Positions 1 to 8,644 of a DNA stretch of 64,000 nt are shown piece after piece. The position numbers and the translations under genes were made by a program. The stretch spans positions 62,001 to 126,000 of the IMG/VR virus record IMGVR_UViG_3300047472_000155. The stretch is one strand, 5' to 3'. The notes beneath the pieces are model-generated. The model was not told where the DNA came from. It was given only the letters and a program-made list of their open reading frames with translations, and searched no databases. Source of the DNA: a virus. Positions within the stretch are counted from its first letter, which is position 1, and every line of letters starts with the position of its first letter.

Positions 1-713
1 CGATTAGTCATCGTGAAATTGAAAAATTATATAACACAATCGTATCAGAAAATTTCATTGAAGATGATGAAAATTTAAAACATCGTATTATCAATTATTT
101 TGATGTATGGGGCAATTCTAAAGACGGTTATGAAGTTAATAACATGTGTGAAGAAGGAGTAATAACATTGCACATGAACGCAACGAATGAAGATGTTCTG
201 AAAGCGCTTAAGAAATTCGGATTCTTCAAAAAACATGTGCGAATGAACATGGTTCAGTTTGATGACTCATTAATAGATATGTGGGAAATTAACGATTCAA
301 AAGGCAAACCTATCTGTCGTGTGGAACCAATTATTGAAGAACCAGATTACAAACACACTATAACATATGATAGTGAGCATGGTGAACGTGTTCAGAAACA
401 CTTTGAAACAAAGTCAGAAGTATATAAGTTTCTTGACACGTTGTCTAATGATTTAAATGATGTATGGACAGACTATAAAGAAGACGAATCCACAAAAGAG
501 GTGTTACAAATGGAAAAGGATAATATCAAAATCGAAGGTCACAGAGGAACATGGTATATAATTGATGAAGCTAAATACAATGGTGAAGCGGTATATTTGC
601 TTGAACATGAAGCATATGGAGATACCGCTGCTTGTTTAATTGTTCGTGGAGACCTATCCATTGTTTTAGATGATGTATGGAATGGGTTTGATGATTTAAA
701 TGATTTAGAGTAG
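1..713 (+). CDS. Unknown protein, 5' end cut by window edge
   Basis: The frame beginning at base 3 is open from the window edge to the stop at 711-713, so the gene starts upstream and at least 236 codons are present. An internal ATG at 144 has no good ribosome site. A TTG at 168 lies about 8 nt after GAAGGAG and could start a shorter form. The last 65 residues contain GTWYIID, YLLEHEAYGD and VWNGFDDL, which I recall from C-terminal domains of large polyvalent mobile-element proteins. No enzyme motif is visible. Confidence 0.7.
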   Translation, partial: ISHREIEKLYNTIVSENFIEDDENLKHRIINYFDVWGNSKDGYEVNNMCEEGVITLHMNATNEDVLKALKKFGFFKKHVRMNMVQFDDSLIDMWEINDSKGKPICRVEPIIEEPDYKHTITYDSEHGERVQKHFETKSEVYKFLDTLSNDLNDVWTDYKEDESTKEVLQMEKDNIKIEGHRGTWYIIDEAKYNGEAVYLLEHEAYGDTAACLIVRGDLSIVLDDVWNGFDDLNDLE

Positions 714-778
714 TTTCAGAATTGATTATGCCTTATATAACAACATATTATATAAGGCATTAATGAGTTATTGAAACT
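712..778 (+). repeat. Two-tier hairpin element, copy 1
   Basis: The inner stem is ATGCCTTATATAA (728-740) with its exact complement (748-760). The outer stem is AGTTTCA (712-718) with TGAAACT (772-778). Internal loops of 9 and 11 nt separate the tiers. It sits between a stop codon and the next ribosome site, with no T-run after it, so it is not a simple terminator. Confidence 0.75.
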
Positions 779-797
779 CAAGAAAGGATGATACAAT

Positions 798-1187
798 ATG
801 GATAACAAAACTAAACAGTTAATTTTTGAAGGTGCAGGATGGGAAATTGCTGAACATAATGGTGTAGGTAATTGTCGTATCAGAACAAGATTGACAAATA
901 AAGAAGGTAAATTTATTTACTTAGAAATGTCAGGCAATGATATTTCTAATTCCAGACGCCACCCATACAAAAAGGAATTTCCGTTTATTGGATATGTTCA
1001 GCATTGCTTTGAAAGTGATGATAACGAACATAGTGAATACAGAAAACTAGAAAATGTTCCTTTTCATTATTCCAAAAGTTCCATTTTAAGTATGGTAAAT
1101 GAAAAATTGAATTGCGATTATACTGAATTGGTTGTTATCAATGACAATTCAGTGAGAGTACATGATACAAAAAAACCATTGTGTTAA
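798..1187 (+). CDS. Unknown protein, 129 aa
   Basis: The ATG follows AAAGGATGATAC, a ribosome site shared by several genes in this part. The protein is soluble, of mixed charge, and shows no recognised motif. It lies downstream of hairpin element 1, which may shape its mRNA 5' end. Function unknown. Confidence 0.7.
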   Translation: MDNKTKQLIFEGAGWEIAEHNGVGNCRIRTRLTNKEGKFIYLEMSGNDISNSRRHPYKKEFPFIGYVQHCFESDDNEHSEYRKLENVPFHYSKSSILSMVNEKLNCDYTELVVINDNSVRVHDTKKPLC

Positions 1188-1222
1188 AATAAATTAAACT
1201 TAATAATAAGGGATGATATCAT

Positions 1223-1888
1223 ATGACAAAACAAAAGTTGGTACATGGAAACAAGAGAACGATGGAATATATAGGTGAAGATAATTTTAGCAATCCTATA
1301 TATAGATGTGTTGAAAATGACTCTTTGTGGAAAGATATAGCACTTGGAGAGAGCGAGATTCCACAATTGTATGATTGTGGAAATGAAATTGATGGCGATC
1401 CAGGATTTCCTATAAGACCTGAATTGGAATTACACTTTATTAGTAAGCCGCCATCAAAAGAAAATAAATTTAATTACATGATGCTCAGTAGAATGCAAAG
1501 CGATTGCGAATACTATCTTAATTATGGAAATCGTAGTAAAAACAGATTGTATTATGAAGATGAACAGAGACACATTGATGAAATGAGGAAATTGCATAAC
1601 GCATTTCCGGAAGACGGAAAGCCAGAATGGTTAACAATGGAGCAAATAGAGCAATATGAAGTGCAAATGGTTTCCGTAAAATGTCCATCCTGTGGTGAGT
1701 TATATAGTATATCAGAATGGAATAATAACACATTTGAGATTGTTTCGAACTTAAATAATTCAGACGATCCCATTACTTCATATCACAAAAGAAAAGAAGG
1801 AACGCTTTATCGCTGTCCCAATCAAAATTGTGAAGATGAAGTTATTACAGATTCAAATCTTTGTTTGAAGGTTCAAGATTCAGAATAA
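1223..1888 (+). CDS. LPD11-like domain protein with zinc ribbon
   Basis: 221 aa. Residues about 90-150 contain RMQSDCEYYLNYG, FPEDGKPEWLT and EQIEQYE, the pattern I know as the LPD11 domain of large polyvalent proteins of phages and conjugative elements. The C-terminal 70 residues hold CPSC and CPNQNC pairs that could bind zinc. The family is normally a module in very large proteins, so a small stand-alone copy is unusual. No catalytic function can be assigned. Confidence 0.75.
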   Translation: MTKQKLVHGNKRTMEYIGEDNFSNPIYRCVENDSLWKDIALGESEIPQLYDCGNEIDGDPGFPIRPELELHFISKPPSKENKFNYMMLSRMQSDCEYYLNYGNRSKNRLYYEDEQRHIDEMRKLHNAFPEDGKPEWLTMEQIEQYEVQMVSVKCPSCGELYSISEWNNNTFEIVSNLNNSDDPITSYHKRKEGTLYRCPNQNCEDEVITDSNLCLKVQDSE

Positions 1889-1940
1889 TATACTATGCTC
1901 TTTACTACATATAGTAGAGGGCATAAATACTTTTCTGAAT
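1878..1940 (+). repeat. Two-tier hairpin element, copy 2
   Basis: The outer stem is ATTCAGAA (1878-1885) with TTCTGAAT (1933-1940). The inner stem, 1895-1907 with 1912-1924, pairs over 13 positions with two G-U pairs. The G-U pairs favour a role as RNA rather than DNA. The left arm overlaps the end of the preceding gene. Confidence 0.75.
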
Positions 1941-1975
1941 AAGAAAAGAATTCAATAACAAAAGGATGATATAAC

Positions 1976-2344
1976 ATGACAAACCAAACTAAAAAATCAT
2001 TTGAATTCAATGGAAATTTTCCTGTGGTCGTAGAAATTGGTGAAAATAAAAATTTTATTCAAAAGAAAGAAATGACAGAATTTGAGTTGCGTGGTGTATA
2101 TTCATTTCTTGATGAATATCTAACAGAATTCTATGATGACGGAGAGAAATATGATTCAGCAACGGATCTTGCTTTGGGATATGTTGGAGGTGTTATCGCT
2201 TGCACAACGCAAACAGGACTTCCGGGAGCGCCACAAGAAGTTAAAGATTATCAGCTTCAATATTTTGCACTCACAGAGAACAATGTCTTGCTTGCTGTTG
2301 TTGAAGACGAGAACAACAAAAGTTATTATATTCGTATTAACTAA
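1976..2344 (+). CDS. Unknown protein, 122 aa
   Basis: The ATG follows AAAGGATGATATAAC. The middle contains a neutral stretch (LALGYVGGVIACTTQTGLPG) within an otherwise acidic protein. No family recognised. The next gene begins 15 nt later. Confidence 0.7.
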   Translation: MTNQTKKSFEFNGNFPVVVEIGENKNFIQKKEMTEFELRGVYSFLDEYLTEFYDDGEKYDSATDLALGYVGGVIACTTQTGLPGAPQEVKDYQLQYFALTENNVLLAVVEDENNKSYYIRIN

Positions 2345-2359
2345 AGGAGAGAATAAAAA

Positions 2360-2740
2360 ATGGAGACAACTAGTAAAAAATTTATATATCAAATTCAGAA
2401 TCATATTTATGATCGTTTGTCGGAAGACTTGACAACGGAATTAAGTGAACAGTTGAAAAATGCAATGGATGAATTCAATGATTGGTATTCTATACATGAA
2501 CGTCAGGTGATTCCAGATAAATATGATGCATTCAAAAAATGGCTATGGGGTATTCCATCTTGTTTGTCAGTAGAATATGTCTATTACAATATAATTGGCA
2601 CTCTTAAAGATTGGTTTTATGAGTGTGGAGAAAAGTATATTGAAACAGATGATCAAACGATAGATGCTGATCTTTACATGAACCTAATAACACGAGAATT
2701 TTTTAACATGTATAATAATCATTGCACTCAAGCAAAATAA
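2360..2740 (+). CDS. Unknown protein, 126 aa
   Basis: The ATG follows AAAGGAGAG. The product is soluble, rich in aromatic and acidic residues, and probably helical. No recognised motif. It is followed at once by hairpin element 3. Confidence 0.7.
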   Translation: METTSKKFIYQIQNHIYDRLSEDLTTELSEQLKNAMDEFNDWYSIHERQVIPDKYDAFKKWLWGIPSCLSVEYVYYNIIGTLKDWFYECGEKYIETDDQTIDADLYMNLITREFFNMYNNHCTQAK

Positions 2741-2798
2741 TCAGAACTTTATCATGTCCTTTACGTATAACACATAGAGGACATGAATACTTTTCTGA
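2741..2798 (+). repeat. Two-tier hairpin element, copy 3
   Basis: The outer stem is TCAGAA (2741-2746) with TTCTGA (2793-2798). The inner stem is ATGTCCT (2754-2760) with AGGACAT (2778-2784). The apical region holds GTATAACAC, resembling the loops of copies 4 and 5. Confidence 0.7.
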
Positions 2799-2834
2799 CC
2801 GAAAAGTAAATTCATTCTAAAGGATTGATTTATA

Positions 2835-3197
2835 GTGAATAATACAATGAAAGAAATGAAAGAAATGTTCAGAAATAGAATTGCAAAACAAATGTCGGAC
2901 TCAGTTGAGAAAATAAGTCTTGGTCAATTGTCTCCTCAAGTTCAAGAAAGTTTATATACGCTGAGTAGTGCAATTAGGGCAGAATATGTGGTAAAATCAA
3001 TTGAATTTGAAATAATGATGTTAAATTCTGCTGGTTTTAATGAAAACAATTACAACATGTCTGATATTATGTGGGAAATGATTCAAAGAGAGAGTGATTT
3101 CCATGAACACAGAAAGAAGTTTGAAAGAGTCTCAGGTTTTAAGTATATGGAGTTTAATAATCAAGAGTTGTACAATTTAATGCATAATATTCAATAA
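2835..3197 (+). CDS. Unknown helical protein, 120 aa
   Basis: The GTG start follows AAAGGATTGAT. The methionine-rich, alternating charged and hydrophobic sequence suggests helices. It is the first gene of a run of three after hairpin element 3. Function unknown. Confidence 0.65.
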   Translation: MNNTMKEMKEMFRNRIAKQMSDSVEKISLGQLSPQVQESLYTLSSAIRAEYVVKSIEFEIMMLNSAGFNENNYNMSDIMWEMIQRESDFHEHRKKFERVSGFKYMEFNNQELYNLMHNIQ

Positions 3198-3210
3198 AAG
3201 GAGAGGAAAA

Positions 3211-3600
3211 ATGAAAAAAATAAATGTAATGTTACAAACAAGCTTTGGAAAAATTCAGATTGGAGAAATTAGCTTAAATCCAAGTATAATAGGAAGTGTT
3301 TCAGAAGAATATGTTGTAGAACAATGGCTTGAAAGTTTAAATGTAAATATCGAACAAATTGCCAGAGTGTGGACACAAGCAGAACATCGTGTTTATTTAT
3401 ATGGAATTCATGGCAAAGCAAAAGACAGTGAAATTTATGGTAATTATGAATTCTATTACGTTTCAAGCGGTATGTTATATGATAAGCAAGAGTACTTCTC
3501 AGAAATTGAAGTGGGAGAATATTTGGGAGATTTAACAACGCTTGATCAGATAACCGCATTAGATACTTTCTTTGTTAAGGTAAAAGAAGAATTACAATAA
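3211..3600 (+). CDS. Unknown protein, 129 aa
   Basis: The ATG follows AAAAGGAGAGG, 13 nt after the previous stop, so it is probably co-transcribed. The C-terminal part (VGEYLGDLTTLDQI) has an alternating strand-like pattern. No family recognised. Confidence 0.7.
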   Translation: MKKINVMLQTSFGKIQIGEISLNPSIIGSVSEEYVVEQWLESLNVNIEQIARVWTQAEHRVYLYGIHGKAKDSEIYGNYEFYYVSSGMLYDKQEYFSEIEVGEYLGDLTTLDQITALDTFFVKVKEELQ

Positions 3601-3620
3601 TATAAAGGGGGTAGATAACA

Positions 3621-3965
3621 ATGAATAATAACAATCTTAAAAAAGTAATTTCAGAACTTGACAAAAGAACAGAATTCTTCAAAGATGCATTTGAAGAATA
3701 CAATATACCTCCAAAGATTAAAAATGCCTCTGAGTCCATTTGCATCAAGTTTAATATATATGGTATTTGTGATCCAATGTACATTGTAAATAGCATAGCT
3801 TATGAATTGGGTATAGGTGACGGATGCGGCAACTTCAATGACAATGAACCAGATTTATCAAAGCTTGATTATATTGCTGATAGACTTAAATTTTCGTATG
3901 GATGTAATATTCATGAAAAAGATACATTGCTAAGAATACTTGTAAAAAATATTGTTATGGAATAG
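3621..3965 (+). CDS. Unknown protein, 114 aa
   Basis: The ATG follows AAAGGGGGT. The protein has four or five cysteines (SICIKF, GICDPM, GDGCGN, GCNIH) without a regular zinc spacing. It precedes hairpin element 4. Function unknown. Confidence 0.65.
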   Translation: MNNNNLKKVISELDKRTEFFKDAFEEYNIPPKIKNASESICIKFNIYGICDPMYIVNSIAYELGIGDGCGNFNDNEPDLSKLDYIADRLKFSYGCNIHEKDTLLRILVKNIVME

Positions 3966-3966
3966 T

Positions 3967-4027
3967 TCAGAATAATATACCATACCTTTTATATAACACT
4001 ATATAGAAGGTATAAATGCTCTTCTGA
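3967..4027 (+). repeat. Two-tier hairpin element, copy 4
   Basis: The outer stem is TCAGAA (3967-3972) with TTCTGA (4022-4027). The inner stem, 3982-3994 with 4001-4013, is 13 pairs with one G-U. The loop is AACACT. The tiers are separated by 9 nt on the left and 8 nt on the right, as in copy 2. Confidence 0.75.
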
Positions 4028-4048
4028 GCAAGAAAGGAGTGTATTACA

Positions 4049-4231
4049 ATGACATCTAAGAAGTCAAAACAAAGAACACGTAATCAATTTACTATCTTAG
4101 CCAAATCAAAGGAGACTGACGAGGTTTATAAGAAAGTATTTTACAAATATATGGAAGTTGAAAAATGGGCAGAAAAACATAACATGGAAGTATTTAAGGT
4201 TGATATCAAGAAAGTAAAGGTGGAGGACTGA
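4049..4231 (+). CDS. Unknown small basic protein, 60 aa
   Basis: The ATG follows AAAGGAGTG. The product is lysine- and arginine-rich, with KKSKQRTRNQF at the N-terminus. It could bind nucleic acid, but no family is recognised. The next gene starts 3 nt after its stop. Confidence 0.6.
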   Translation: MTSKKSKQRTRNQFTILAKSKETDEVYKKVFYKYMEVEKWAEKHNMEVFKVDIKKVKVED

Positions 4232-4234
4232 CAA

Positions 4235-4426
4235 ATGAATTATAAACAATACATTTACCATAACACATTGACTGATGAGGTTGTTGGCTTTAATGCAAAC
4301 AGCTTAAGACAATCTAGGATCAGAATGACAAGATTGAGCAGAGTTCATTTTGTTGGCACTAAGGCAATTGATTGGAAGTTTGTTAAAACAGATAGAAAAA
4401 TAAAGAAATGGGAGATGTCAAAATGA
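4235..4426 (+). CDS. Unknown small basic protein, 63 aa
   Basis: The ATG follows GGTGGAGG, with which the preceding gene ends. The product is basic (RQSRIRMTRLSR). Its end overlaps the next start by 4 nt (ATGA), indicating translational coupling. Confidence 0.6.
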   Translation: MNYKQYIYHNTLTDEVVGFNANSLRQSRIRMTRLSRVHFVGTKAIDWKFVKTDRKIKKWEMSK

Positions 4427-4923
4427 GCAATCTTGAAGAAGCATTTTTAAAATTGATAAATTTGATCTTAAAAAAGGGAACGCATAACAAGAGTTCAGAA
4501 GTAGCATTAAAATGTATATATCTATTCTACAACAATACATCAGATTTAACATTGAAAAACGCTTTTGACTTTTATATTAAAAAAAGTAAAACAAATGAAA
4601 TGGACACACAAAAACTTGATGCTGCCATATCTTATGTAGAAGAAATGATAGACAATACTAAAAACATTAAAATGCTTAATGACAGAAATTTGCCAATAAT
4701 ATTGTTTGTGGCGAATCTTGCAATAGAAAAAGGAATGCCAAAACAAATATTTACATTGTATACGGAAGGATTTTTTGACTTGCTGAAATCAAATCAAATA
4801 TTTGATCAATTAGCGATATCATACATTCAGCTTTTAAATTTTGGTTCTATGAGGTGCGAAAATGTACAAAAAAGAATTCAAATATTAGCTGAAAATCATG
4901 GAATCGAATATATTTACAAATAA
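4423..4923 (+). CDS. Unknown helical protein, 166 aa
   Basis: I place the start at ATG 4423, which lies behind GGGAGATG. An upstream ATG at 4408 overlaps that site. The product is strongly helical, with repeat-like hydrophobic heptads, and may be a helical-repeat protein. No family recognised. Confidence 0.65.
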   Translation: MSNLEEAFLKLINLILKKGTHNKSSEVALKCIYLFYNNTSDLTLKNAFDFYIKKSKTNEMDTQKLDAAISYVEEMIDNTKNIKMLNDRNLPIILFVANLAIEKGMPKQIFTLYTEGFFDLLKSNQIFDQLAISYIQLLNFGSMRCENVQKRIQILAENHGIEYIYK

Positions 4924-4991
4924 TTCGGATTCACATACTATAACACTGACACGTACATATAACAAGTCGGTGTTATACATGTGACACTGAA
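4924..4991 (+). repeat. Two-tier hairpin element, copy 5
   Basis: The inner stem is ATAACACTGAC (4940-4950) with GTCGGTGTTAT (4966-4976), including one G-U pair. The outer tier pairs CACAT (4932-4936) with ATGTG (4979-4983) and TTCGG with CTGAA at the ends. This copy sits just upstream of a strong promoter and is the most divergent. Confidence 0.65.
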
Positions 4992-4998
4992 ATTATGC

Positions 4999-5026
4999 TT
5001 GCATAGTCGGTAAAATGTGGTATAAT
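4999..5026 (+). promoter_or_regulatory. SigA-type promoter, extended -10
   Basis: TTGCAT (4999-5004), a 16-bp spacer and TATAAT (5021-5026) preceded by TGG. It reads into the gene at 5075. Confidence 0.75.
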
Positions 5027-5044
5027 AGTAGATGGCACAAATAA

Positions 5045-5055
5045 AAGATAAAATA
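5045..5055 (+). promoter_or_regulatory. AGATAAAAT motif, solo copy
   Basis: AAGATAAAATA lies 19 nt past the -10 of the promoter at 4999, between the likely transcription start and the ribosome site. Confidence 0.55.
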
Positions 5056-5074
5056 TCAGAATGGAGGAATTAAC

Positions 5075-5407
5075 ATGGTCAACGTTGACAAAAACGGTTT
5101 ACCAGAATATTGTTACAGTATTCTTCTCTCTACAGGAGAGGTGATTATGATCCATCGTTATCAAGACGGATATTCACCTACTAGAGAAGACAACTTGCCA
5201 TGGTACGGGCAGGAAAATGCCGATGTTGCCAATGAAAAAATTGGTGTTTCAAAGGATCAAGAGTTGGCTATGAGTCATGGTTCAATGTTTGGATGGAATA
5301 CTATTGGAGCAAAACCAGAAACTTGGAAATTGAAGCTAACTAAAGAAGAAGTTGAAAATATTTTGGACAAAATTGATAAAGAAGAAGCGAATACAGACAT
5401 CGAATAA
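5075..5407 (+). CDS. Conserved unknown protein of mobile elements, 110 aa
   Basis: The ATG follows GGAGGAAT. The segment from about residue 45 (NADVANEKIGVSKDQELAM) to SMFGWNT resembles short proteins I recall from clostridial and bacillar integrative elements and polyvalent proteins. The catalytic role, if any, is unknown. It is the first gene after a strong promoter, so it is probably well expressed. Confidence 0.65.
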   Translation: MVNVDKNGLPEYCYSILLSTGEVIMIHRYQDGYSPTREDNLPWYGQENADVANEKIGVSKDQELAMSHGSMFGWNTIGAKPETWKLKLTKEEVENILDKIDKEEANTDIE

Positions 5408-5469
5408 TCATAGCATGATTATATCTTTCACACTATATATTAGTGAAAGGTATAAATGATTTTATGATT
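5406..5469 (+). repeat. Two-tier hairpin element, copy 6
   Basis: The outer stem is AATCATA (5406-5412) with TATGATT (5463-5469). The inner stem is ATATCTTTCAC (5421-5431) with GTGAAAGGTAT (5443-5453), including one G-U pair. The loops between tiers are 8 and 9 nt. Confidence 0.75.
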
Positions 5470-5497
5470 GGAAATCATGACATGAAAGGATGATACG

Positions 5498-5821
5498 ATG
5501 GAAATTTTAGTTATGTCTAATGGTCAAACTGAAATTATATCTGATGAAAAAGATTTGATTGAATTTATTGGAAGATTAATGGGATATGAAGTTAAGACAA
5601 TGATTGAAGCAATTGTTAAAAAGCCTGAAAAAGTTAGAGCTTACACAGATAGTGATTATGAATCATATGAAAGACAAGTAGAGGAAAATGTCAATGCTTT
5701 TGAAGAATTGGCTAATTTACTTGACACAGCATCATCGGAATTGAAAAAAGAAAGATTCAATAGGAAAGAATTAAAAAGGTTAATCGAAAGAATGGATAGT
5801 GTAGTTAGTAATCAGATATAA
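5498..5821 (+). CDS. Unknown coiled-coil protein, 107 aa
   Basis: The ATG follows GAAAGGATGATACG. The C-terminal half is highly charged and probably coiled-coil. It ends 13 nt before the helicase gene and may be its small partner, which is inference from position only. Confidence 0.65.
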   Translation: MEILVMSNGQTEIISDEKDLIEFIGRLMGYEVKTMIEAIVKKPEKVRAYTDSDYESYERQVEENVNAFEELANLLDTASSELKKERFNRKELKRLIERMDSVVSNQI

Positions 5822-5834
5822 AGGGGGAAGGAAA

Positions 5835-8150
5835 ATGACAATTACAGTATCAAAGGATTTCCATAAGCCACTGTGGGATAAGTTCAATGTACAACAACGT
5901 AAGGCGGTTAAGCAAGTAGATGGTGCAGTTCAAATATGTGCGATAGCAGGTAGTGGCAAGACAACGGTTATCGTTCATAGGGTAGAGCATATGATTAATG
6001 ACTTGGAAATTAACCCATCGTCAATTGCTCTAATGACATTTACATCTAAAGCATCAACAGAAATGGGTGAACGTCTGCAAAAGCTCATTGATAAGAAAGA
6101 TTATACATCCATGTTCTGCGGAACATCACACAGTTTTGGATTTAGAATTCTTGCGAAAGAGTACAAAGAAATGAATCACCCACTTGCTACATGTACACGT
6201 AGAGACTTTAAAGACCCAGGAGTCTTGCAGGGAAGTACATTGAAATATTTTAGTACAGCGGTGAAAGACAAATTACTAACCTTACCATTGGATTCTAAAA
6301 TAATCAGAGAAATTGAAGAAATTGCAGAAAATCAATTTTTGAAAGTTGTTAGCTTATGCAAGAATGCAGACATTGATCCTATGCAATACGAAGACTTATC
6401 TATCATGGAAGACCCAACGCCTAACAGATGGGCATACATCCATTACTATAAGATGTATGAGAAGATGAAGAACGAACGCAAATGCATTGATTTTGACGAC
6501 ATGCTATTTAAGGCAGTTCGCTTGTTGAGAGAACATCCTGAAATCTTGCGCAAATATCAAAAGCAATACAAATACATTACAGTTGACGAAACACAAGACA
6601 ACAACAAAACACAATATGCTCTTGCAGAAATGATTGCGTATCCAGAAAATAATATTTATGTTGTTGGTGATGATGATCAAAGCTTATACACATTCCGTGG
6701 GGCAGAACCGGATTTGTTTATCAACTTTACCAACAAGTACGACAATGCAATTCAAATTCCGCTTCAAGACAATTATCGTAGTAGAGCTGACATTATTAGG
6801 GTTGCTGGATTGTTGATCGCCCATAACACCAAACGCATTAAGAAACAACTTATAGCCAACAATAAATCGGATATAACATCGGTGTTTTATTCTAACTATG
6901 TTGATGAAATTCAGGAAGCAGAAAGTGTTGCAAAAGAAATTGATAATATTTGCAATGATCCAAATGCTGATTTCATGGATAGTGTCCCTTACAATAAGGT
7001 ATTCATCATCTATCGAACAAATGCTCAGAACAAAGAAATGGAAGATGCCTTAATTACGAAGGGAATTCCATATGTAATTCATGGAGGCATGAGCTTCTAT
7101 GAACGCAGAGAAGTTAAAGATGTATTGGCATATCTTAGACTTGCCAATGACACAAGCGACAATGAAGCCTTTAAACGTGTATACAATGTTCCTAGCCGTT
7201 TCTTAGGCAAAGCTTTTCTCAATAAGATTGATGATAACGGAAGAAGCTCTTTATGGGACAGATGTTCTAAGGTAGAGATGACAAAGAGAGAAGAACCAGG
7301 AATTGAAGGATTTAAATCTCTTGTTAATGCAATGTCAGAGTTAAATGAAAAGGGTGCAAAAATTGAGGAATTAATTGATTTCTTGATGAAGAACGGTTAT
7401 GAAGATCATCTCAAAAAAGACAACAAAGAAGACACAGAAGATGAAGAAAATGAAATTGTTGAAAAGTTAAAATTCTTTGTAAGAAGATTTGACAGTATCG
7501 ACAATCTTATTAAATACGTTGAAATGATGTCCGGTAAGCGCAAAGAGGATGTCAATGGTGTACAACTTATGACCGTACATGGAAGTAAGGGACTTGAGGC
7601 ACATGCTGTGTTCGGTATAGGTATCAACGAAGGACTTATGCCTCATGCACGAAGCCTTGAAGCATATGACACTGGCGAGAATTTGTTTGCCATTGAAGAA
7701 GAAAGAAGATTGGCTTATGTACTTGTGACAAGAGCGCAGGAATTAGCTTATTTATCTTCTACAAGTTCATTTAATGGCAAAAATTCTGGAAATTCAAGAT
7801 TCATTGAGGAAATGGGTTTATTAAAACCCCTTGGAACCGAAAAGAACAATAAGGAAATTGAGGTTTTGAATGAGATCAAAGAAGAAGTAAAGAAACCGTC
7901 CACGAAAGAAGCAGAATCTGAGTTTATTGAAGGAATTGGTAAACTTCAAGAGGTTATGGACATCAAAGATTACAATGCACTTCAGAAACTTCAAGATTTA
8001 GAAAAGAATGTGGTTACAGAAATCGAAGAATCAGAAGTAGAAGATGATGACATTCCTCCAGATGGATACGAATTTGTATATGATGAATTTCTTGGGAGAA
8101 TCGTAAAACCGTTGAAACTAGATTCTGTTACAAAAAAATACTTTAAGTAA
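5835..8150 (+). CDS. UvrD/PcrA-like superfamily 1 DNA helicase
   Basis: 771 aa, the usual length of UvrD/PcrA. This ATP-driven 3'-5' translocase unwinds DNA during replication, repair or recombination. Motifs in order: Walker A AIAGSGKTT (about 36-44), TFTSKASTEM (Ia), VDETQD (about 250, II), GDDDQSLYTFRG (about 277-288, III), NYRS (IV), VIHGGMSFYERREVKD, LMTVHGSKGLE (V) and EEERRLAYVLVTRA (VI). The tail after about residue 660 is long, acidic and rich in lysine/glutamate, as in PcrA linkers. A terminator follows directly. Confidence 0.95.
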   Translation: MTITVSKDFHKPLWDKFNVQQRKAVKQVDGAVQICAIAGSGKTTVIVHRVEHMINDLEINPSSIALMTFTSKASTEMGERLQKLIDKKDYTSMFCGTSHSFGFRILAKEYKEMNHPLATCTRRDFKDPGVLQGSTLKYFSTAVKDKLLTLPLDSKIIREIEEIAENQFLKVVSLCKNADIDPMQYEDLSIMEDPTPNRWAYIHYYKMYEKMKNERKCIDFDDMLFKAVRLLREHPEILRKYQKQYKYITVDETQDNNKTQYALAEMIAYPENNIYVVGDDDQSLYTFRGAEPDLFINFTNKYDNAIQIPLQDNYRSRADIIRVAGLLIAHNTKRIKKQLIANNKSDITSVFYSNYVDEIQEAESVAKEIDNICNDPNADFMDSVPYNKVFIIYRTNAQNKEMEDALITKGIPYVIHGGMSFYERREVKDVLAYLRLANDTSDNEAFKRVYNVPSRFLGKAFLNKIDDNGRSSLWDRCSKVEMTKREEPGIEGFKSLVNAMSELNEKGAKIEELIDFLMKNGYEDHLKKDNKEDTEDEENEIVEKLKFFVRRFDSIDNLIKYVEMMSGKRKEDVNGVQLMTVHGSKGLEAHAVFGIGINEGLMPHARSLEAYDTGENLFAIEEERRLAYVLVTRAQELAYLSSTSSFNGKNSGNSRFIEEMGLLKPLGTEKNNKEIEVLNEIKEEVKKPSTKEAESEFIEGIGKLQEVMDIKDYNALQKLQDLEKNVVTEIEESEVEDDDIPPDGYEFVYDEFLGRIVKPLKLDSVTKKYFK

Positions 8151-8162
8151 TTTAATCTTTTT

Positions 8163-8192
8163 AAAAGGCTTGAAATGTCAAGCCTTTTATAA
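8163..8192 (+). terminator. Rho-independent terminator after helicase
   Basis: A perfect 11-bp stem AAAAGGCTTGA (8163-8173) and its complement (8178-8188) with loop AATG. The right arm ends in four T. Confidence 0.85.
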
Positions 8193-8229
8193 AGGAATTA
8201 AATCCTTATAACTTGAGAGGAGAATGAAA

Positions 8230-8631
8230 ATGTCAGATAAATATATGAGCTATAACCGCAAAGAATTTGAGTCAGGTTTATTAAAAATAGCTAAAAATCT
8301 TAACTTACAAGTTGGCGATTACACAGAAAAACAGGGGAAGCAGAATATTGAGGAACGCGTTTATGAAATGACAACACCCAATCCTGTCATACGTATTTTA
8401 ATATATTCTTCTATTGACCCAAGAACAAATATCTCCAGAGAAGTTGGAGGTGATGCAATAAGAATTAATTTCTATTGCAAATTCAATGGAAAAACTTATT
8501 ATAAAAAGTTCAAGACACATCAGCGTATTAAGACTATGTTCGACAATATAGAAAAATCAATTCAAGAAATAAACAAAGAAAAAATGAAAAAAGAATTATC
8601 CAACTGGATTTACAAGGTGTCACAAAACTAG
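8230..8631 (+). CDS. Unknown protein, 133 aa
   Basis: Start ATG 8230 lies 7 nt after GAGAGGAG. An ATG at 8224 is too close to that site. The protein has a basic C-terminal helix. No recognised family. Confidence 0.65.
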   Translation: MSDKYMSYNRKEFESGLLKIAKNLNLQVGDYTEKQGKQNIEERVYEMTTPNPVIRILIYSSIDPRTNISREVGGDAIRINFYCKFNGKTYYKKFKTHQRIKTMFDNIEKSIQEINKEKMKKELSNWIYKVSQN

Positions 8632-8644
8632 TGAGGTGAAAGTA

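Noticed and set aside
712-5469. The six two-tier hairpins as a CRISPR array
   Set aside because: Spacing is gene-sized, the stems differ in sequence, genes lie between them and no cas gene is present.
712-5469. The two-tier hairpins as ordinary terminators
   Set aside because: They lack a T-run after the stem and have an extra outer stem that a terminator does not need.
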